In this document: in pieces, positions 49,046 to 60,947 of the stretch | Layout of the letters: each line of letters opens with the position of its first letter | Numbering within the stretch: position 1 is the stretch's first letter | Source of the DNA: Eledone cirrhosa | Taxonomy: Eukaryota > Mollusca > Cephalopoda > Octopoda > Eledonidae | Reading direction: 5' to 3' | Assembly: GCA_964016885.1 (NCBI GenBank) | Contig: OZ024743.1 | Coordinates: 169,156,333-169,220,332, forward strand | Length of the DNA: 64,000 nucleotides | Program-made: the position numbers and the translations under genes | The notes under the pieces: model-generated | Told to the model about the DNA's origin: nothing | The model's input: the letters and a program-made list of their open reading frames with translations, nothing else | Database searches by the model: none

Positions 49046-49090
49046 AGTCACTGAAGAGGTCACAGAGTGTGTGACGAAAGAACTATGACT
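49046..49090 (+). ncRNA. Hammerhead ribozyme, PLE-B 3' end
   Basis: Core CTGAAGA 49051-49057; one extra G; stem II GTCACA (49059-49064) with TGTGAC (49070-49075); GAAA 49076-49079; tiny stem III AG with CT; cleavage predicted after A49085; stem I AGTCA (49046-49050) with TGACT (49086-49090). The extra G between core and stem II is unusual. Confidence 0.62.
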
Positions 49091-49299
49091 ATATATATAT
49101 AAACAACTATCTGGTTGTGGAACCAACCAACCAACCAGAAATTTATAAATTTGTAAATTTATAAATATATATTAAATTAAATTGAAGTGAAAGCAACTGG
49201 TGCGTGTGTTTCTTATTGGCAACATGACCCTCCCAAAGTATAACAATATCGGTTTCAACACACGATTTCAGATAAAGAATCTTGCTAAACAAATTCAGA

Positions 49300-49565
<266 letters not shown>

Positions 49566-49569
49566 TCTG

Positions 49570-49965
49570 GTATGGATGTAGGTGGCGTGGTTCGAAACTA
49601 ATATGTTTGTTCGTGTGTATGTTCCTAAGATATTTCCATGGAGTGTGAGACAAGATGTTGGAGATTTCGGGTGTCGTAGAATGGATGGTTGGAACGATGA
49701 CTGGCGGTGTGAAATCCTCGTGTGGTAGTGCGGAAGTGTAGCGATGTGGGGTGCGCGCAACAGGAAGTGGTCAGAGGATCAAGTCATGGTTAAGAGATAG
49801 CAGTAGAGGAGGATGACAGGTAAAAAATGGGTCTGTGGAAATTACGCGCGAAGGAGGGGAGTGGTGGGGAGTGGAGGAGGGGGCAGGTGGAACGGGTCGG
49901 ACTGGAGGCGGAGATAGATATAGAGGCGGAGGACTTGCATTGGAGGGGTAGGGTGGAGATATATA
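49570..49965 (-). repeat. PLE-C copy 3, 3' region fragment
   Basis: Matches 42440-42680 of PLE-C copy 2 (shared GTTCCTAAGATATTTCCATG and ATGTGGGGTGCGCGC). It holds no nuclease motif. Confidence 0.7.
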
Positions 49966-50230
49966 TTATATATATATATACTATATATATATACTATATA
50001 TATACTATATATATATACGATACATATATACTACATATATATAGTATATATACATATAATATATATGTAGATAAATCTACCAAAATGTACGGTAGTGTCC
50101 AATCCGTATGAAGAACTCATTGTAATACGAATATCATGAAAAGAGATGTATTCAAACATTTTTTCGATGAAAAATACAGGAAAACAGAGTCAAGATAAAT
50201 TAATAAAAATAATGAATAAACAAAGAAACA

Positions 50231-51834
50231 GTTCCTTATATTAAAAAATTCATCATTTTACGATCGTTTCTAGGATATATATGTGTTAGTGTTGGTATGC
50301 ATATCATATAGATCTATGTAAAATGTTTACAAACTATCAGAAGGTATATACATACCTACACATATATATGCTGTCTTCAGAAATAATGATATTTGTTTAT
50401 TGAAAATAGGTCATATGCTGTCTTCAGAAATAATTATATTTGTTCATTGAATAAAACCAACAAAGATTGAATATAATAGGTCTGTTTGGGAACAGGTTTT
50501 GAATTGACCAATAGAAAGATAGTGAAGGTCAAGATGGTAAAATAGTAGTAATAGAACCTTAATTTAGGGGTAGAGGAAGGTAGATTTCAGTTTTGGATGG
50601 AAAGAATATTATGAATGAAAGATTATTTTAGGGATGAAAATAGGTCATATGCTGTCTTCAGAAATAATTATATTTGTTCATTGAATAAAACCAACAAAGA
50701 TTTAATATAATAGGTCTGTTTGGGAACAGGTTTTGAATTGACCAATAGAAAGGTAATAACTGGCTAAATGGTAAAATAGTAGTAATGGAACTTTAATTTA
50801 GGGGTAGAAGAAGGCAGATTTCAGTTTTGAATGGAAGGAGTATGATGAATAAAAAGGTTTTTTAGGGGTGAAAATAGGTCAGGTCGGTAAAAGGTACACG
50901 AAAAATTGCTGTTATAAAAGAATAATGTCAATGTAAATATCTAAGGAGACTAAAATTTTACGATTTTTTTAATTTTTTTTATTTTCCGTCGTTTTTAACA
51001 GCACTCTTCAATTATATCTAACTCTTATTTATCATATCTATATACATTAATATAATTTTATCTATATAAATATACCTATCAATTTAATTAACTTATTTTC
51101 TTTTAATAGATTTAAATTCCATATATTTTTTTCACTAACACTTTTATCGTAAAATTTTAGTCTCCTTAGATATTTACATTGGCATTATTCTTTTATAACA
51201 GCAATTTTTCGTGTACCTTTTACCGACCTGACCTATTTTCACCCCTAAAAAAACCTTTTCATTCATCATACTCCTTCCATTCAAAACTGAAATCTGCCTT
51301 CTTCTACCCCTAAATTAAAGTTCCATTACTACTATTTTACCATTTAGCCAGTTATTACCTTTCTATTGGTCAATTCAAAACCTGTTCCCAAACAGACCTA
51401 TCATATTAAATCTTTGTTGGTTTTATTCAATGAACAAATATAATTATTTCTGAAGACAGCATATGACCTATTTTCATCCCTAAAATAATCTTTCATTCAT
51501 AATATTCTTTCCATCCAAAACTGAAATCTACTTTCCTCTACCCCTAAATTAAGGTTCTATTACTACTATTTTACCATCTTGACCTTCACTATCTTTCTAT
51601 TGGTAAATTCAAAACCTGTTCCCAAACAGACCTATTGTATTAAATAATTGTTGGTTTTTTTCAATAAACAAATATCATTGTTTCTGAAGACAGCATATAT
51701 ATGTGTAGGTATGTATATTCCTTCTGATAGTTTGTAAAAATTTTACATAGATCTATATGATATGCATAACAACACTAACACATATATATCCTAGAAACGA
51801 TCGTAAAATGATGATTTTTTTAATATAAGGAACT
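50231..51834. mobile_element. Foldback element with about 730-bp inverted arms and internal 235-bp repeats
   Basis: Left arm 50231-50960 pairs with right arm 51140-51834 in reverse (CAGTTCCTTATATTAAAAAA at one edge, its complement at the other). Inside each arm a unit of about 235 bases beginning AAAATAGGTCATATGCTGTC recurs (50403, 50637, then a partial at 50872). No ORF and no complete hammerhead found. The centre (50961-51139) is AT-rich. Arms differ by small changes. Confidence 0.85.
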
Positions 51835-51891
51835 GTATATATATGTCTATAATATATATATATATACTAGATATATATATATATATATATA

Positions 51892-51965
<74 letters not shown>

Positions 51966-52196
51966 TATATATATATACAGTATATATATATAGAGTATAT
52001 GTATATATATATATAAAGAGAAAGAGAGTATAGTTATATATATAGTATATATATACATATATATACTATATATATATAATATATAGAATATATATAGTAC
52101 TGTATCTATAAATATATTGGATATATATATAAATACATATATAGATTCTATAAGGTATGTTCCTTGTCTATGTTAAAATTTATGAAACACACTTTG
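51835..52196. repeat. TA-rich microsatellite
   Basis: Pure TA at 51900-51960, irregular to 52140, then the conserved flank of a group alpha PLE end. Confidence 0.9.
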
Positions 52197-52258
52197 TATT
52201 TTATCTGATGAAAGCGTACCAAAGATTTTGGTACCCTTGAAATATATATAATAGAATA
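52197..52258 (+). ncRNA. Hammerhead ribozyme, group alpha, best stem II
   Basis: Core 52205-52211, GAAA 52239-52242. Stem II is AAG, C-C mismatch, then GTACCAAA with TTTGGTAC (a loop of about four bases). Stem III ATATATAT, cleavage predicted after 52250, stem I TATTTTAT with ATAGAATA. The usual flank with ATGGTTATATAAATATAGTT follows, but no PLE body. Confidence 0.87.
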
Positions 52259-52449
52259 AATATGGTTATATAAATATAGTTTCCATTTATTTAATATCAT
52301 TGTATATAGTTTCTCTCTATCACTCTCTATATATATTATATATGTAGAGTATATATATATAGAGAGAGTATATACATATATATATATAGTATATATATTG
52401 TATATATATATATATATAAATATATAGTATATATATATAAATATATATA

Positions 52450-52850
52450 TAGTATGGTGGCTGCCAACTCGTTTTCGAGTACGGCCACTACTTTATATCC
52501 ATGTAGGAGAACCCCTACCGATGCGCTGAACAAGTGTGACTTTTTAGTCCAGCCAGCGACTTGAAAACTCTGGTACAAACATTACACTTGTGACAATTAT
52601 TGACACATAGTGTTGGGCCCATGATAAGGGTTCACCTCTCCCGGTGATTTAGGATGGCCATTGAATTTTAAGAGCTCCTTTGACCTTTGACAGGTGTTGA
52701 TTTTAGACCTGCAGGATGTCCAAAGTCACCCTCCTCACCTACAAACCTTGGTGGGGTTGCCAGTTTAGTCGCCAACGACCCTACCATGGCACAGGTTGTA
52801 CTGGGATACATGATACCAGTAGCACCAACTGGTGATCTGACATAAAGTAT
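52450..52850 (-). pseudogene. LINE 3' end with C2H2 tail, deleted copy
   Basis: Minus-strand relative of 20340-20915; the finger (CHKCNVCTRVFKSLAGLKSH then TCSAH and stop) lies at about 52515-52600. Sequence equal to 20520-20730 is missing. Confidence 0.55.
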
Positions 52851-52869
52851 ACATATATAATATACACAC

Positions 52870-53040
<171 letters not shown>

Positions 53041-53604
53041 ATAAACGGAAAAAATGAAACGATATTTCATTTCCCACTCTTAGTACGGCTGTTACTTAAA
53101 CCGACGTACAGTAGTATGTATATATATATATATCCATACATGCACACATATATATATGCACGTATGGATTCACCGAATATTTATTATAATGCTCGGTGTG
53201 TTTGTAAACAAACATCCCGTATTAAGCCGTAGTGTCTAGCAACCACCGTTGCTCGTTTGTTCAACACTGACAAAGGAACGCTGTACTAGTTTCAAGCTTG
53301 TTAGCTATCGTCAGCAACGGATACCTTCCTGCCAGATTGTTGAACGTATATACTTACCTTATGCATATTAACGGGTGAGTAGCCTAATTTGCATATCGAG
53401 TGGGTTAATCGGCCGGGTGCACCGAAAACGATAAACGGAAAAAATGAAACGATATTTCATTTCCCACTCTTAGTACGGCTGTTACTTAAATATAAGTATG
53501 TACACGTACATACATATATGTATACCGACGTACAGTAGTATGTATATATATATATACATACATGCACACATATATATATGCACGTATGGATTCACCGAAT
53601 ATTT
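53041..53604 (-). repeat. Inverted units of the 424-bp satellite
   Basis: About one and a third units on the minus strand, meeting the plus-strand array head to head at 53604. Contains one hammerhead at 53273. Confidence 0.9.
53273..53327 (-). ncRNA. Hammerhead ribozyme, satellite group delta, inverted unit
   Basis: All core parts present. One base of stem I differs (CCGTTG in place of ACGTTG), leaving CGTTG with CAGCG. Confidence 0.82.
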
Positions 53605-53730
53605 ATCGTTTCATTTTTTCCGTTTATCGTTTGCGGTGCACCCGGCTGATTAACCCACTCGATATGCAAATTGGGCTACTCAGCCGTTAATATGCATAAG
53701 GTAAGTATATACGTTCAACAATCTGGCAGG

Positions 53731-53785
53731 AAGGTATACGTTGCTGACGATAGCTAACAAGCTTGAAACTAGTACAGCGTTCCTT
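53731..53785 (+). ncRNA. Hammerhead ribozyme, satellite group delta, unit 1
   Basis: Stem I: AAGG with CCTT and ACGTTG with CAGCGT around an internal loop. Core CTGACGA 53744-53750. Stem II: AGCT with AGCT, loop AACA. GAAA 53765-53768. Stem III: palindrome ACTAGT 53768-53773. Cleavage predicted after A53774. Every element a type I hammerhead needs is present. Confidence 0.88.
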
Positions 53786-53919
53786 TGTCAGTGTTGAACA
53801 AACGAGCAACGGTGGTTGCTAGACACTACGGCTTAATACGGGATGTTTGTTTACAAACACACCGAGCATTATAATAAATATTCGGTGAATCCATACGTGC
53901 ATATATATATGTGTGCATG

Positions 53920-53971
<52 letters not shown>

Positions 53972-54182
53972 CTACTGTACGTCGGTATACATAAATGTAT
54001 GTACGTGTACATACATATATTTAAGTAACAGCCGTACTAAGAGTGGGAAATGAAATATCGTTTCAGTTTTTCCGTTTATCGTTTTCGGTGCACCCGGCCG
54101 ATTAACCCACTCGATATGCAAATTGGGCTACTCAGCCGTTAATATGCATAAGGTAAGTATATACGTTCAACAATCTGGCAGG

Positions 54183-54237
54183 AAGGTATACGTTGCTGAC
54201 GATAGCTAACAAGCTTGAAACTAGTACAGCGTTCCTT
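54183..54237 (+). ncRNA. Hammerhead ribozyme, satellite unit 2
   Basis: Identical motif to unit 1; core at 54196-54202. Confidence 0.88.
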
Positions 54238-54371
54238 TGTCAGTGTTGAACAAACGAGCAACGGTGGTTGCTAGACACTACGGCTTAATACGGGATGTTT
54301 GTTTACAAACACACCGAGCATTATAATAAATATTCGGTGAATCCATACGTGAATATATATATGTGTGCATG

Positions 54372-54439
<68 letters not shown>

Positions 54440-54650
54440 CTACTGTACGTCGGTATACATAAATGTATGTACGTGTACATACATATATTTAAGTAACAGC
54501 CGTACTAAGAGTGGGAAATGAAATATCGTTTCAGTTTTTCCGTTTATCGTTTTCGGTGCACCCGGCCGATTAACCCACTCGATATGCAAATTGGGCTACT
54601 CAGCCGTTAATATGCATAAGGTAAGTATATACGTTCAACAATCTGGCAGG

Positions 54651-54705
54651 AAGGTATACGTTGCTGACGATAGCTAACAAGCTTGAAACTAGTACAGCGT
54701 TCCTT
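54651..54705 (+). ncRNA. Hammerhead ribozyme, satellite unit 3
   Basis: Identical motif; core at 54664-54670. Confidence 0.88.
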
Positions 54706-55074
54706 TGTCAGTGTTGAACAAACGAGCAACGGTGGTTGCTAGACACTACGGCTTAATACGGGATGTTTGTTTACAAACACACCGAGCATTATAATAAATA
54801 TTCGGTGAATCCATACGTGCATATATATATATGTGTGCATGTATGTATATATATATATGCATACTACTGTACGTCGGTATACATATATGTATGTACGTGT
54901 ACATACTTATATTTAAGTAACAGCCGTACTAAGAGTGGGAAATGAAATATCGTTTCAGTTTTTCCGTTTATCGTTTTCGGTGCACCCGGCCGATTAACCC
55001 ACTCGATATGCAAATTGGGCTACCCAGCCGTTAATATGCATAAGGTAAGTACATACGTTCAACAATCTGGCAGG

Positions 55075-55129
55075 AAGGTATACGTTGCTGACGATAACTA
55101 ACAAGCTTGAAACTAGTACAGCGTTCCTT
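55075..55129 (+). ncRNA. Hammerhead ribozyme, satellite unit 4, stem II variant
   Basis: Core 55088-55094 kept, but stem II reads TAACT where the others have TAGCT, which breaks one of its four Watson-Crick pairs. Likely weaker. Confidence 0.75.
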
Positions 55130-55498
55130 TGTCAGTGTTGAACAAACGAGCAACGGTGGTTGCTAGACACTACGGCTTAATACGGGATGTTTGTTTACAA
55201 ACACACCGAGCATTATAATAAATATTCGGTGAATCCATACGTGCATATATATATATGTGTGCATGTATGTATATATATATATGCATACTACTGTACGTCG
55301 GTATACATATATGTATGTACGTGTACATACTTATATTTAAGTAACAGCCGTACTAAGAGTGGGAAATGAAATATCGTTTCAGTTTTTCCGTTTATCGTTT
55401 TCGGTGCACCCGGCCGATTAACCCACTCGATATGCAAATTGGGCTACCCAGCCGTTAATATGCATAAGGTAAGTATATACGTTCAACAATCTGGCAGG

Positions 55499-55553
55499 AA
55501 GGTATACGTTGCTGACGATAGCTAACAAGCTTGAAACTAGTACAGCGTTCCTT
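55499..55553 (+). ncRNA. Hammerhead ribozyme, satellite unit 5
   Basis: Identical motif; core at 55512-55518. Confidence 0.88.
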
Positions 55554-55687
55554 TGTCAGTGTTGAACAAACGAGCAACGGTGGTTGCTAGACACTACGGC
55601 TTAATACGGGATGTTTGTTTACAAACACACCGAGCATTATAATAAATATTCGGTGAATCCATACGTGCATATATATATGTGTGCATG

Positions 55688-55735
<48 letters not shown>

Positions 55736-55946
55736 CTACTGTACGTCGGTATACATAAATGTATGTACGTGTACATACATATATTTAAGTAACAGCCGTA
55801 CTAAGAGTGGGAAATGAAATATCGTTTCAGTTTTTCCGTTTATCGTTTTCGGTGCACCCGGCCGATTAACCCACTCGATATGCAAATTGGGCTACTCAGC
55901 CGTTAATATGCATAAGGTAAGTATATACGTTCAACAATCTGGCAGG

Positions 55947-56001
55947 AAGGTATACGTTGCTGACGATAGCTAACAAGCTTGAAACTAGTACAGCGTTCCT
56001 T
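55947..56001 (+). ncRNA. Hammerhead ribozyme, satellite unit 6
   Basis: Identical motif; core at 55960-55966. Confidence 0.88.
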
Positions 56002-56370
56002 TGTCAGTGTTGAACAAACGAGCAACGGTGGTTGCTAGACACTACGGCTTAATACGGGATGTTTGTTTACAAACACACCGAGCATTATAATAAATATTCG
56101 GTGAATCCATACGTGCATATATATATATGTGTGCATGTATGTATATATATATATGCATACTACTGTACGTCGGTATACATATATGAATGTACGTGTACAT
56201 ACTTATATTTAAGTAACAGCCGTACTAAGAGTGGGAAATGAAATATCGTTTCAGTTTTTCCGTTTATCGTTTTCGGTGCACCCGGCCGATTAACCCACTC
56301 GATATGCAAATTGGGCTACCCAGCCGTTAATATGCATAAGGTAAGTATATACGTTCAACAATCTGGCAGG

Positions 56371-56425
56371 AAGGTATACGTTGCTGACGATAGCTAACAA
56401 GCTTGAAACTAGTACAGCGTTCCTT
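56371..56425 (+). ncRNA. Hammerhead ribozyme, satellite unit 7
   Basis: Identical motif; core at 56384-56390. Confidence 0.88.
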
Positions 56426-56794
56426 TGTCAGTGTTGAACAAACGAGCAACGGTGGTTGCTAGACACTACGGCTTAATACGGGATGTTTGTTTACAAACAC
56501 ACCGAGCATTATAATAAATATTCGGTGAATCCATACGTGCATATATATATATGTGTGCATGTATGTATATATATATATGCATACTACTGTACGTCGGTAT
56601 ACATATATGTATGTACGTGTACATACTTATATTTAAGTAACAGCCGTACTAAGAGTGGGAAATGAAATATCGTTTCAGTTTTTCCGTTTATCGTTTTCGG
56701 TGCACCCGGCCGATTAACCCACTCGATATGCAAATTGGGCTACCCAGCCGTTAATATGCATAAGGTAAGTATATACGTTCAACAATCTGGCAGG

Positions 56795-56849
56795 AAGGTA
56801 TACGTTGCTGACGATAGCTAACAAGCTTGAAACTAGTACAGCGTTCCTT
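56795..56849 (+). ncRNA. Hammerhead ribozyme, satellite unit 8
   Basis: Identical motif; core at 56808-56814. Confidence 0.88.
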
Positions 56850-57218
56850 TGTCAGTGTTGAACAAACGAGCAACGGTGGTTGCTAGACACTACGGCTTAA
56901 TATGGGATGTTTGTTTACAAACACACCGAGCATTATAATAAATATTCGGTGAATCCATACGTGCATATATATATGTGTGCATGTATGTATATATATATAT
57001 ATACATACTACTGTACGTCGGTATACATATATGTATGTACGTGTACATACTTATATTTATGTAACAGCCGTACTAAAAGTGGGAAATGAAATATCGTTTC
57101 AGTTTTTCCGTTTATCGTTTTCGGTGCACCCGGCCGATTAACCCACTCGATATGCAAATTGGGCTACTCAGCCGTTAATATGCATAAGGTAAGCATATAC
57201 GTTCAACAATCTGGCAGG

Positions 57219-57273
57219 AAGGTATACGTTGCTGACGATAGCTAACAAGCTTGAAACTAGTACAGCGTTCCTT
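57219..57273 (+). ncRNA. Hammerhead ribozyme, satellite unit 9
   Basis: Identical motif; core at 57232-57238. The last unit then runs into (TA)n at 57475. Confidence 0.88.
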
Positions 57274-57471
57274 TGTCAGTGTTGAACAAACGAGCAACGG
57301 TGGTTGCTAGATACTACGGCTTAATACGGGATGTTTGTTTACAAAGACACCGAGCATTATAATAAATATTCGGTGAATCCATACGTGCATATATATATGT
57401 GTGCATGTATGTATATATATATATACATACTACTGTACGTCGGTATACATATATGTATGTACGTGTACATA

Positions 57472-57474
<3 letters not shown>

Positions 57475-57566
<92 letters not shown>

Positions 57567-57740
57567 CATATCTATATATAGATATATATAGTATATATAT
57601 ATATATATACAGATATAAATACATACTGTATATATATATATATTTAGTATGTATATACAGTATATATATATATATATATATATAGTATATATATATATAT
57701 AGTATAGTAATAATAATAAATTTGAAGACTAAAATCCAAA
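57475..57740. repeat. TA-rich microsatellite
   Basis: Pure TA at 57475-57565, irregular afterwards, up to the edge of PLE-D. Confidence 0.93.
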
Positions 57741-60265
57741 GAGGGCTCGATAAGGATAAATATATATCAAATATATAAGAACCGTAGAGCAAATATTTAT
57801 TAAAATAACAGATTAAAGTTTAAGCAAAGAATCGCTGCTTTCACCCTTAACGGGATCTTCTGAAACTAACAAAGTCAATCTGTAAACGCAGAAGTAGATA
57901 TTTCAAAAAACGTTGCAAGCGTGGAAACGTTCGCTGGCAAAGAACGGGAAAAAACGAATATAATACGTTATTAATAGGGTGCGTAGAAAAACAATTACGC
58001 GCAAAGACAGAACCACGTTAATGGTATAAAAGAGGTCGTAGACTAATGTTCTCTTAGGTGGTTCATAGAGACGTTCTCTGGCAATGAACGAAAAAAACGA
58101 AGATAATGCGTCATATGTGGACCGTGGAGAACAATAGCACGCAAAGACAAAACCACGTAAATGGTATAGCAGAAGTTGTAGACTAAAATTCTAACTAGGA
58201 GACCGAATGAATCTCCGCTACAGAGTTAAGAACAAAGTAAATAAATGCAATACAGAAGTAATAGAAATAAATAAATACATACACGCAAACAAATACGTAC
58301 ATACACAAGCATACGCAAAACACTTACCATAGGTATACAAAATCACGCACATATAAATATGTGTGTGTGTGTATGCGTGTATACAAATAAATAAATAATA
58401 TGTAAACGTATATAAATCAATAAATACGTATATAACAAGCGCACACACATATCTACAAGTAAATACACGAATGTTCGGAGACGTAAGTCAACCAAAACAT
58501 GAAGTACACATATACACACACCCTACGTACGTACGAACCTGCATACTCACACAGACGCAAAACTCCCGTATACACATAGCCAAACCATATGTACCAGAAT
58601 ATATAAAATTATACGCCATAACATAAACAATCAGATATGCGTACGAGAAGTTATACTTACCTTCACAAAACATACGGGTAATATATACTTACCTATGCAA
58701 TTAAGTAATGGTATAAACAAAACATATACTTAGCTCCCACATCAAGACGTAAAATATCCACGCATAGATCGTACTATCCGTTAGGGTATAACGTGTGGCT
58801 GTAATACAGGAAAGTGTTGTGTAATTTATGTTTACAAGCCGAAATTGCCTCAGATTTTTTGTTTAAGATGTGGTCTGTGGCGTAGAGTATTTCCAGGGTC
58901 TCAGCGGCGCAGAGGTCACATGGTCTTTCATTTCCGTTATACGATCTAGCCCTAGCTAGGATCTCCCAGTGTAACTTATATTGGGTGTGGTTGTCTTTTA
59001 GACTCCAGATATAAGCTGAAAGTGACATCTTCCTTCTTAGAGGGTAACGAAAAGAATGGGTATGCATGTAAAGACGCTGCTTGAATCTATTGGCGTTTCA
59101 CCCTATGTAGGCCCTACGGGACGTGGGTGTTACAACCTTACATTTGTAGACAATGTTACTAGAGAGGCATTTCCCGGATAGGGGGCAATCAACCCGATTC
59201 CTACAATTACAGTTAGTACTAACTACAGGGTTGCACGTGTTCCTACGGCTAGGTAGTTTAGCTAAATTTGAAGCTGTGATGTTATGTGCAAGGTTAGGAG
59301 TCGTAGAGTAAAAAAATTTAATGGTATTTCTATTAAAAATTCTACTAAATTTAAGTGTAGGGGGAAAATGCTTCGTAATAAGGGAAAGAAAGATCTTAGC
59401 TAATGGTGTGGCCACCTCCATATTATATGGTGGGTTATACCAACAAATGCGACGGGATCTATTTCTTCTAGGTCTATTCTCGTACTCTGTATATGCTACC
59501 TTATCGACAAATCCACTTCGAGCAAGAGCTTCTTTGTAATAAGTGGAATGGTCGTTGAAAATACGCTCGTTGGTGGAAAGACGGGAAAGCCTCAACGAAA
59601 CGTTTCTTACCACGTTCTCGGTTATGCTGGCAGGATGGTTGGAATGCTTACTTATGTAATTAAGCGTATCATTCGGCTTTCTATACGGGTAATACAACCC
59701 ATTCAATAAATTGAGGGTAACGTCGAGGTAATTAACGACCGAGAGATTGGCCTCAACCTGTATAGAGAGGTTGAAGCCTATAAAGAAGGCTGTGAGTTCT
59801 TTTCTGAACCTGTCGCAAGCACGAGGGCCGCACTTAGTCATGGTCAAAAGACCATCGTCACGGTACAAACCACCGCCCGCGTTGGGGAATTCGTCCTTGA
59901 TAGAGAAAAGAAGGAAAAGGCCGATAAGATCAGTAGCCTCCGCAGATTCACTGGCGCCCATACTCACGTCGAATGGGGCACTATTGGATTTTTTAATCCA
60001 AATAGAGTCGTCGAAATTCTGTCTTTGCGCGTAATTGTTTTTCTCGGCTCCTATTAATGACGTATTATATTCGTTTTTTCCCGTTCTTTGCCAGCGAACG
60101 TTTCCACGAACCAAAGTATCGTCTTCCTGTCTTCCTCCGGTTGCAACGATTTTTGAAATATCCACTTCTGCGTTTACAGATTAACTTCGTTAGTTTCAGA
60201 AGATCCCGTTAAGGGTGAAAGCAACGATTCTTTGCTTAAAGTTTAATCTGTTATTTTAATAAATA
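57740..60265 (-). mobile_element. PLE-D with inverted ends
   Basis: The 3' end (57795-58010) recurs in reverse at 60045-60260; both contain the CTTAACGGGATCTTCTGAAA block or its complement. The body is on the minus strand. A third partial copy of the end is at about 58075-58160. The 3' untranslated region (58011-58773) has no gene. Confidence 0.85.
58774..60035 (-). pseudogene. PLE-D RT palm, thumb, linker and GIY-YIG with one nonsense codon
   Basis: Minus-strand Penelope-like protein. Motif B FDVSMGASESAEATDLIG and the catalytic YRDD (about 59860-59975), thumb VNYLDVTLNLLNGLYYPY, linker WYNPPYNMEVATPLAKIF, cysteine cluster CNCRNRVDCPLSGKC (about 59170-59215), then VYKCKV and AYIG. The codon after YIG is TGA (59098-59100), and the frame goes on unchanged through NRFKQRLYMHTHSF to CDLC and CKHKLHNTF. 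So a single stop separates the two open pieces. The frame also extends upward to 60165, but that part is the inverted end repeat and not RT. RT fingers and motif A are missing. Confidence 0.88.
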
Positions 60266-60284
60266 TATATATATAGTATATACA

Positions 60285-60560
60285 ATATTAAATAAATGGA
60301 AAACTACATTTATAAAACCATATTTATTTCATTATATATATTTCATTATATATAATATATACACGATATATATATATAGTATATATATATCGTGTATATA
60401 TTATATATAATGCCTTATATATATTAAATAAATGGAAAACTACATTTATAAAACCATATTTATTTCATTATATATATTTCATTATATATAATATATACAC
60501 GATATATATATATAGTATATATATATCGTGTATATATTATATATAATGCCTTATATATTT
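60285..60560. repeat. Tandem 134-bp copies of a truncated PLE-alpha edge
   Basis: The block AAATGGAAAACTACATTTAT occurs at about 60294 and 60428. Each copy reaches the TTTC of the hammerhead but the rest of the ribozyme is missing and replaced by a TA palindrome with CACGATATATA. Confidence 0.75.
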
Positions 60561-60889
60561 TATATAGTATATATATATATAGTATATATGTGTGTCGTAT
60601 ATATAATATCTATATATATATAGAGAATATATATATATATATAGTATATATATATAATATATATATATACATATAATATATATATACTATATATATATGT
60701 GACTGATAGCACCCCTTATTTTTCATTGTATATTTTATTATTTTTATTTTTATTTTTATTTTTATTTTTATTTTTATTTTTATTTTTATTTTTATTTTTA
60801 CTTTTACTTCCTTAATATCCTTTATCTTCTATTATTTTTCATTCTTCAATGTCTTGGATTTGTTATTGCTTGTGTGGTATGTAATTAAC
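60561..60889. other. TA and TTTTTA microsatellite stretch
   Basis: Irregular TA to 60700, then about 14 copies of TTTTTA (60730-60805), then AT-rich DNA leading to a hammerhead. No gene. Confidence 0.8.
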
Positions 60890-60947
60890 CTTTATGCTCT
60901 GATGAGTCCCACTTATAGTGCGGATGAAACAATGTTAGCAAGTAAAG
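60890..60947 (+). ncRNA. Hammerhead ribozyme, group epsilon
   Basis: Core CTGATGA 60899-60905, GAAA 60926-60929. Stem II: GTCC with GGAT and CACT with AGTG, one bulged C, loop TAT. Stem III: AC with GT. Cleavage predicted after T60936 (GTT triplet). Stem I: TGCT with AGCA and CTTT with AAAG around an internal loop. Confidence 0.8.

Larger units (their letters stand above)
43911..49249 (+). mobile_element. PLE-B: full-length Penelope-like element with 1.56-kb inverted arm
   Basis: Left arm 43911-45470 is the reverse complement of 47690-49249. I noticed a single difference in the regions compared by eye (44098 G against 49062 A on the opposite strands). So a 5'-truncated copy lies head to head with a long copy. 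Such partial inverted copies are known for Penelope elements. The near identity points to recent insertion. A hammerhead lies at each outer end. Confidence 0.92.
53605..57475 (+). repeat. Ribozyme-bearing tandem satellite, nine units of 424-468 bp
   Basis: Nine head-to-tail units. The ribozyme recurs at 53731, 54183, 54651, 55075, 55499, 55947, 56371, 56795 and 57219, giving spacings of 452, 468, 424, 424, 448, 424, 424 and 424. The extra length is all in the (TA)n/TATG patch of the unit. Outside that patch the units are nearly identical. Short frames of 60 codons repeat with the unit and are not genes. Read as a transcript, each unit would cut itself into 424-nt monomers, as known for ribozyme satellites of schistosomes, newts and cave crickets. 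Confidence 0.93.

Noticed and set aside
50371..51700. Hammerhead in the foldback element (CTGAAGA near the right arm)
   Set aside because: No GAAA at a suitable distance and no stem II.
53843..57591. Repeated 60-70 codon frames starting MFVYKHTEH
   Set aside because: They recur with the satellite unit, run into TA tracts and differ in length by TA copy number; by-product of the repeat.
60036..60165. N-terminal extension of the PLE-D protein
   Set aside because: This part is the inverted copy of the element's 3' end, so its open frame is chance.
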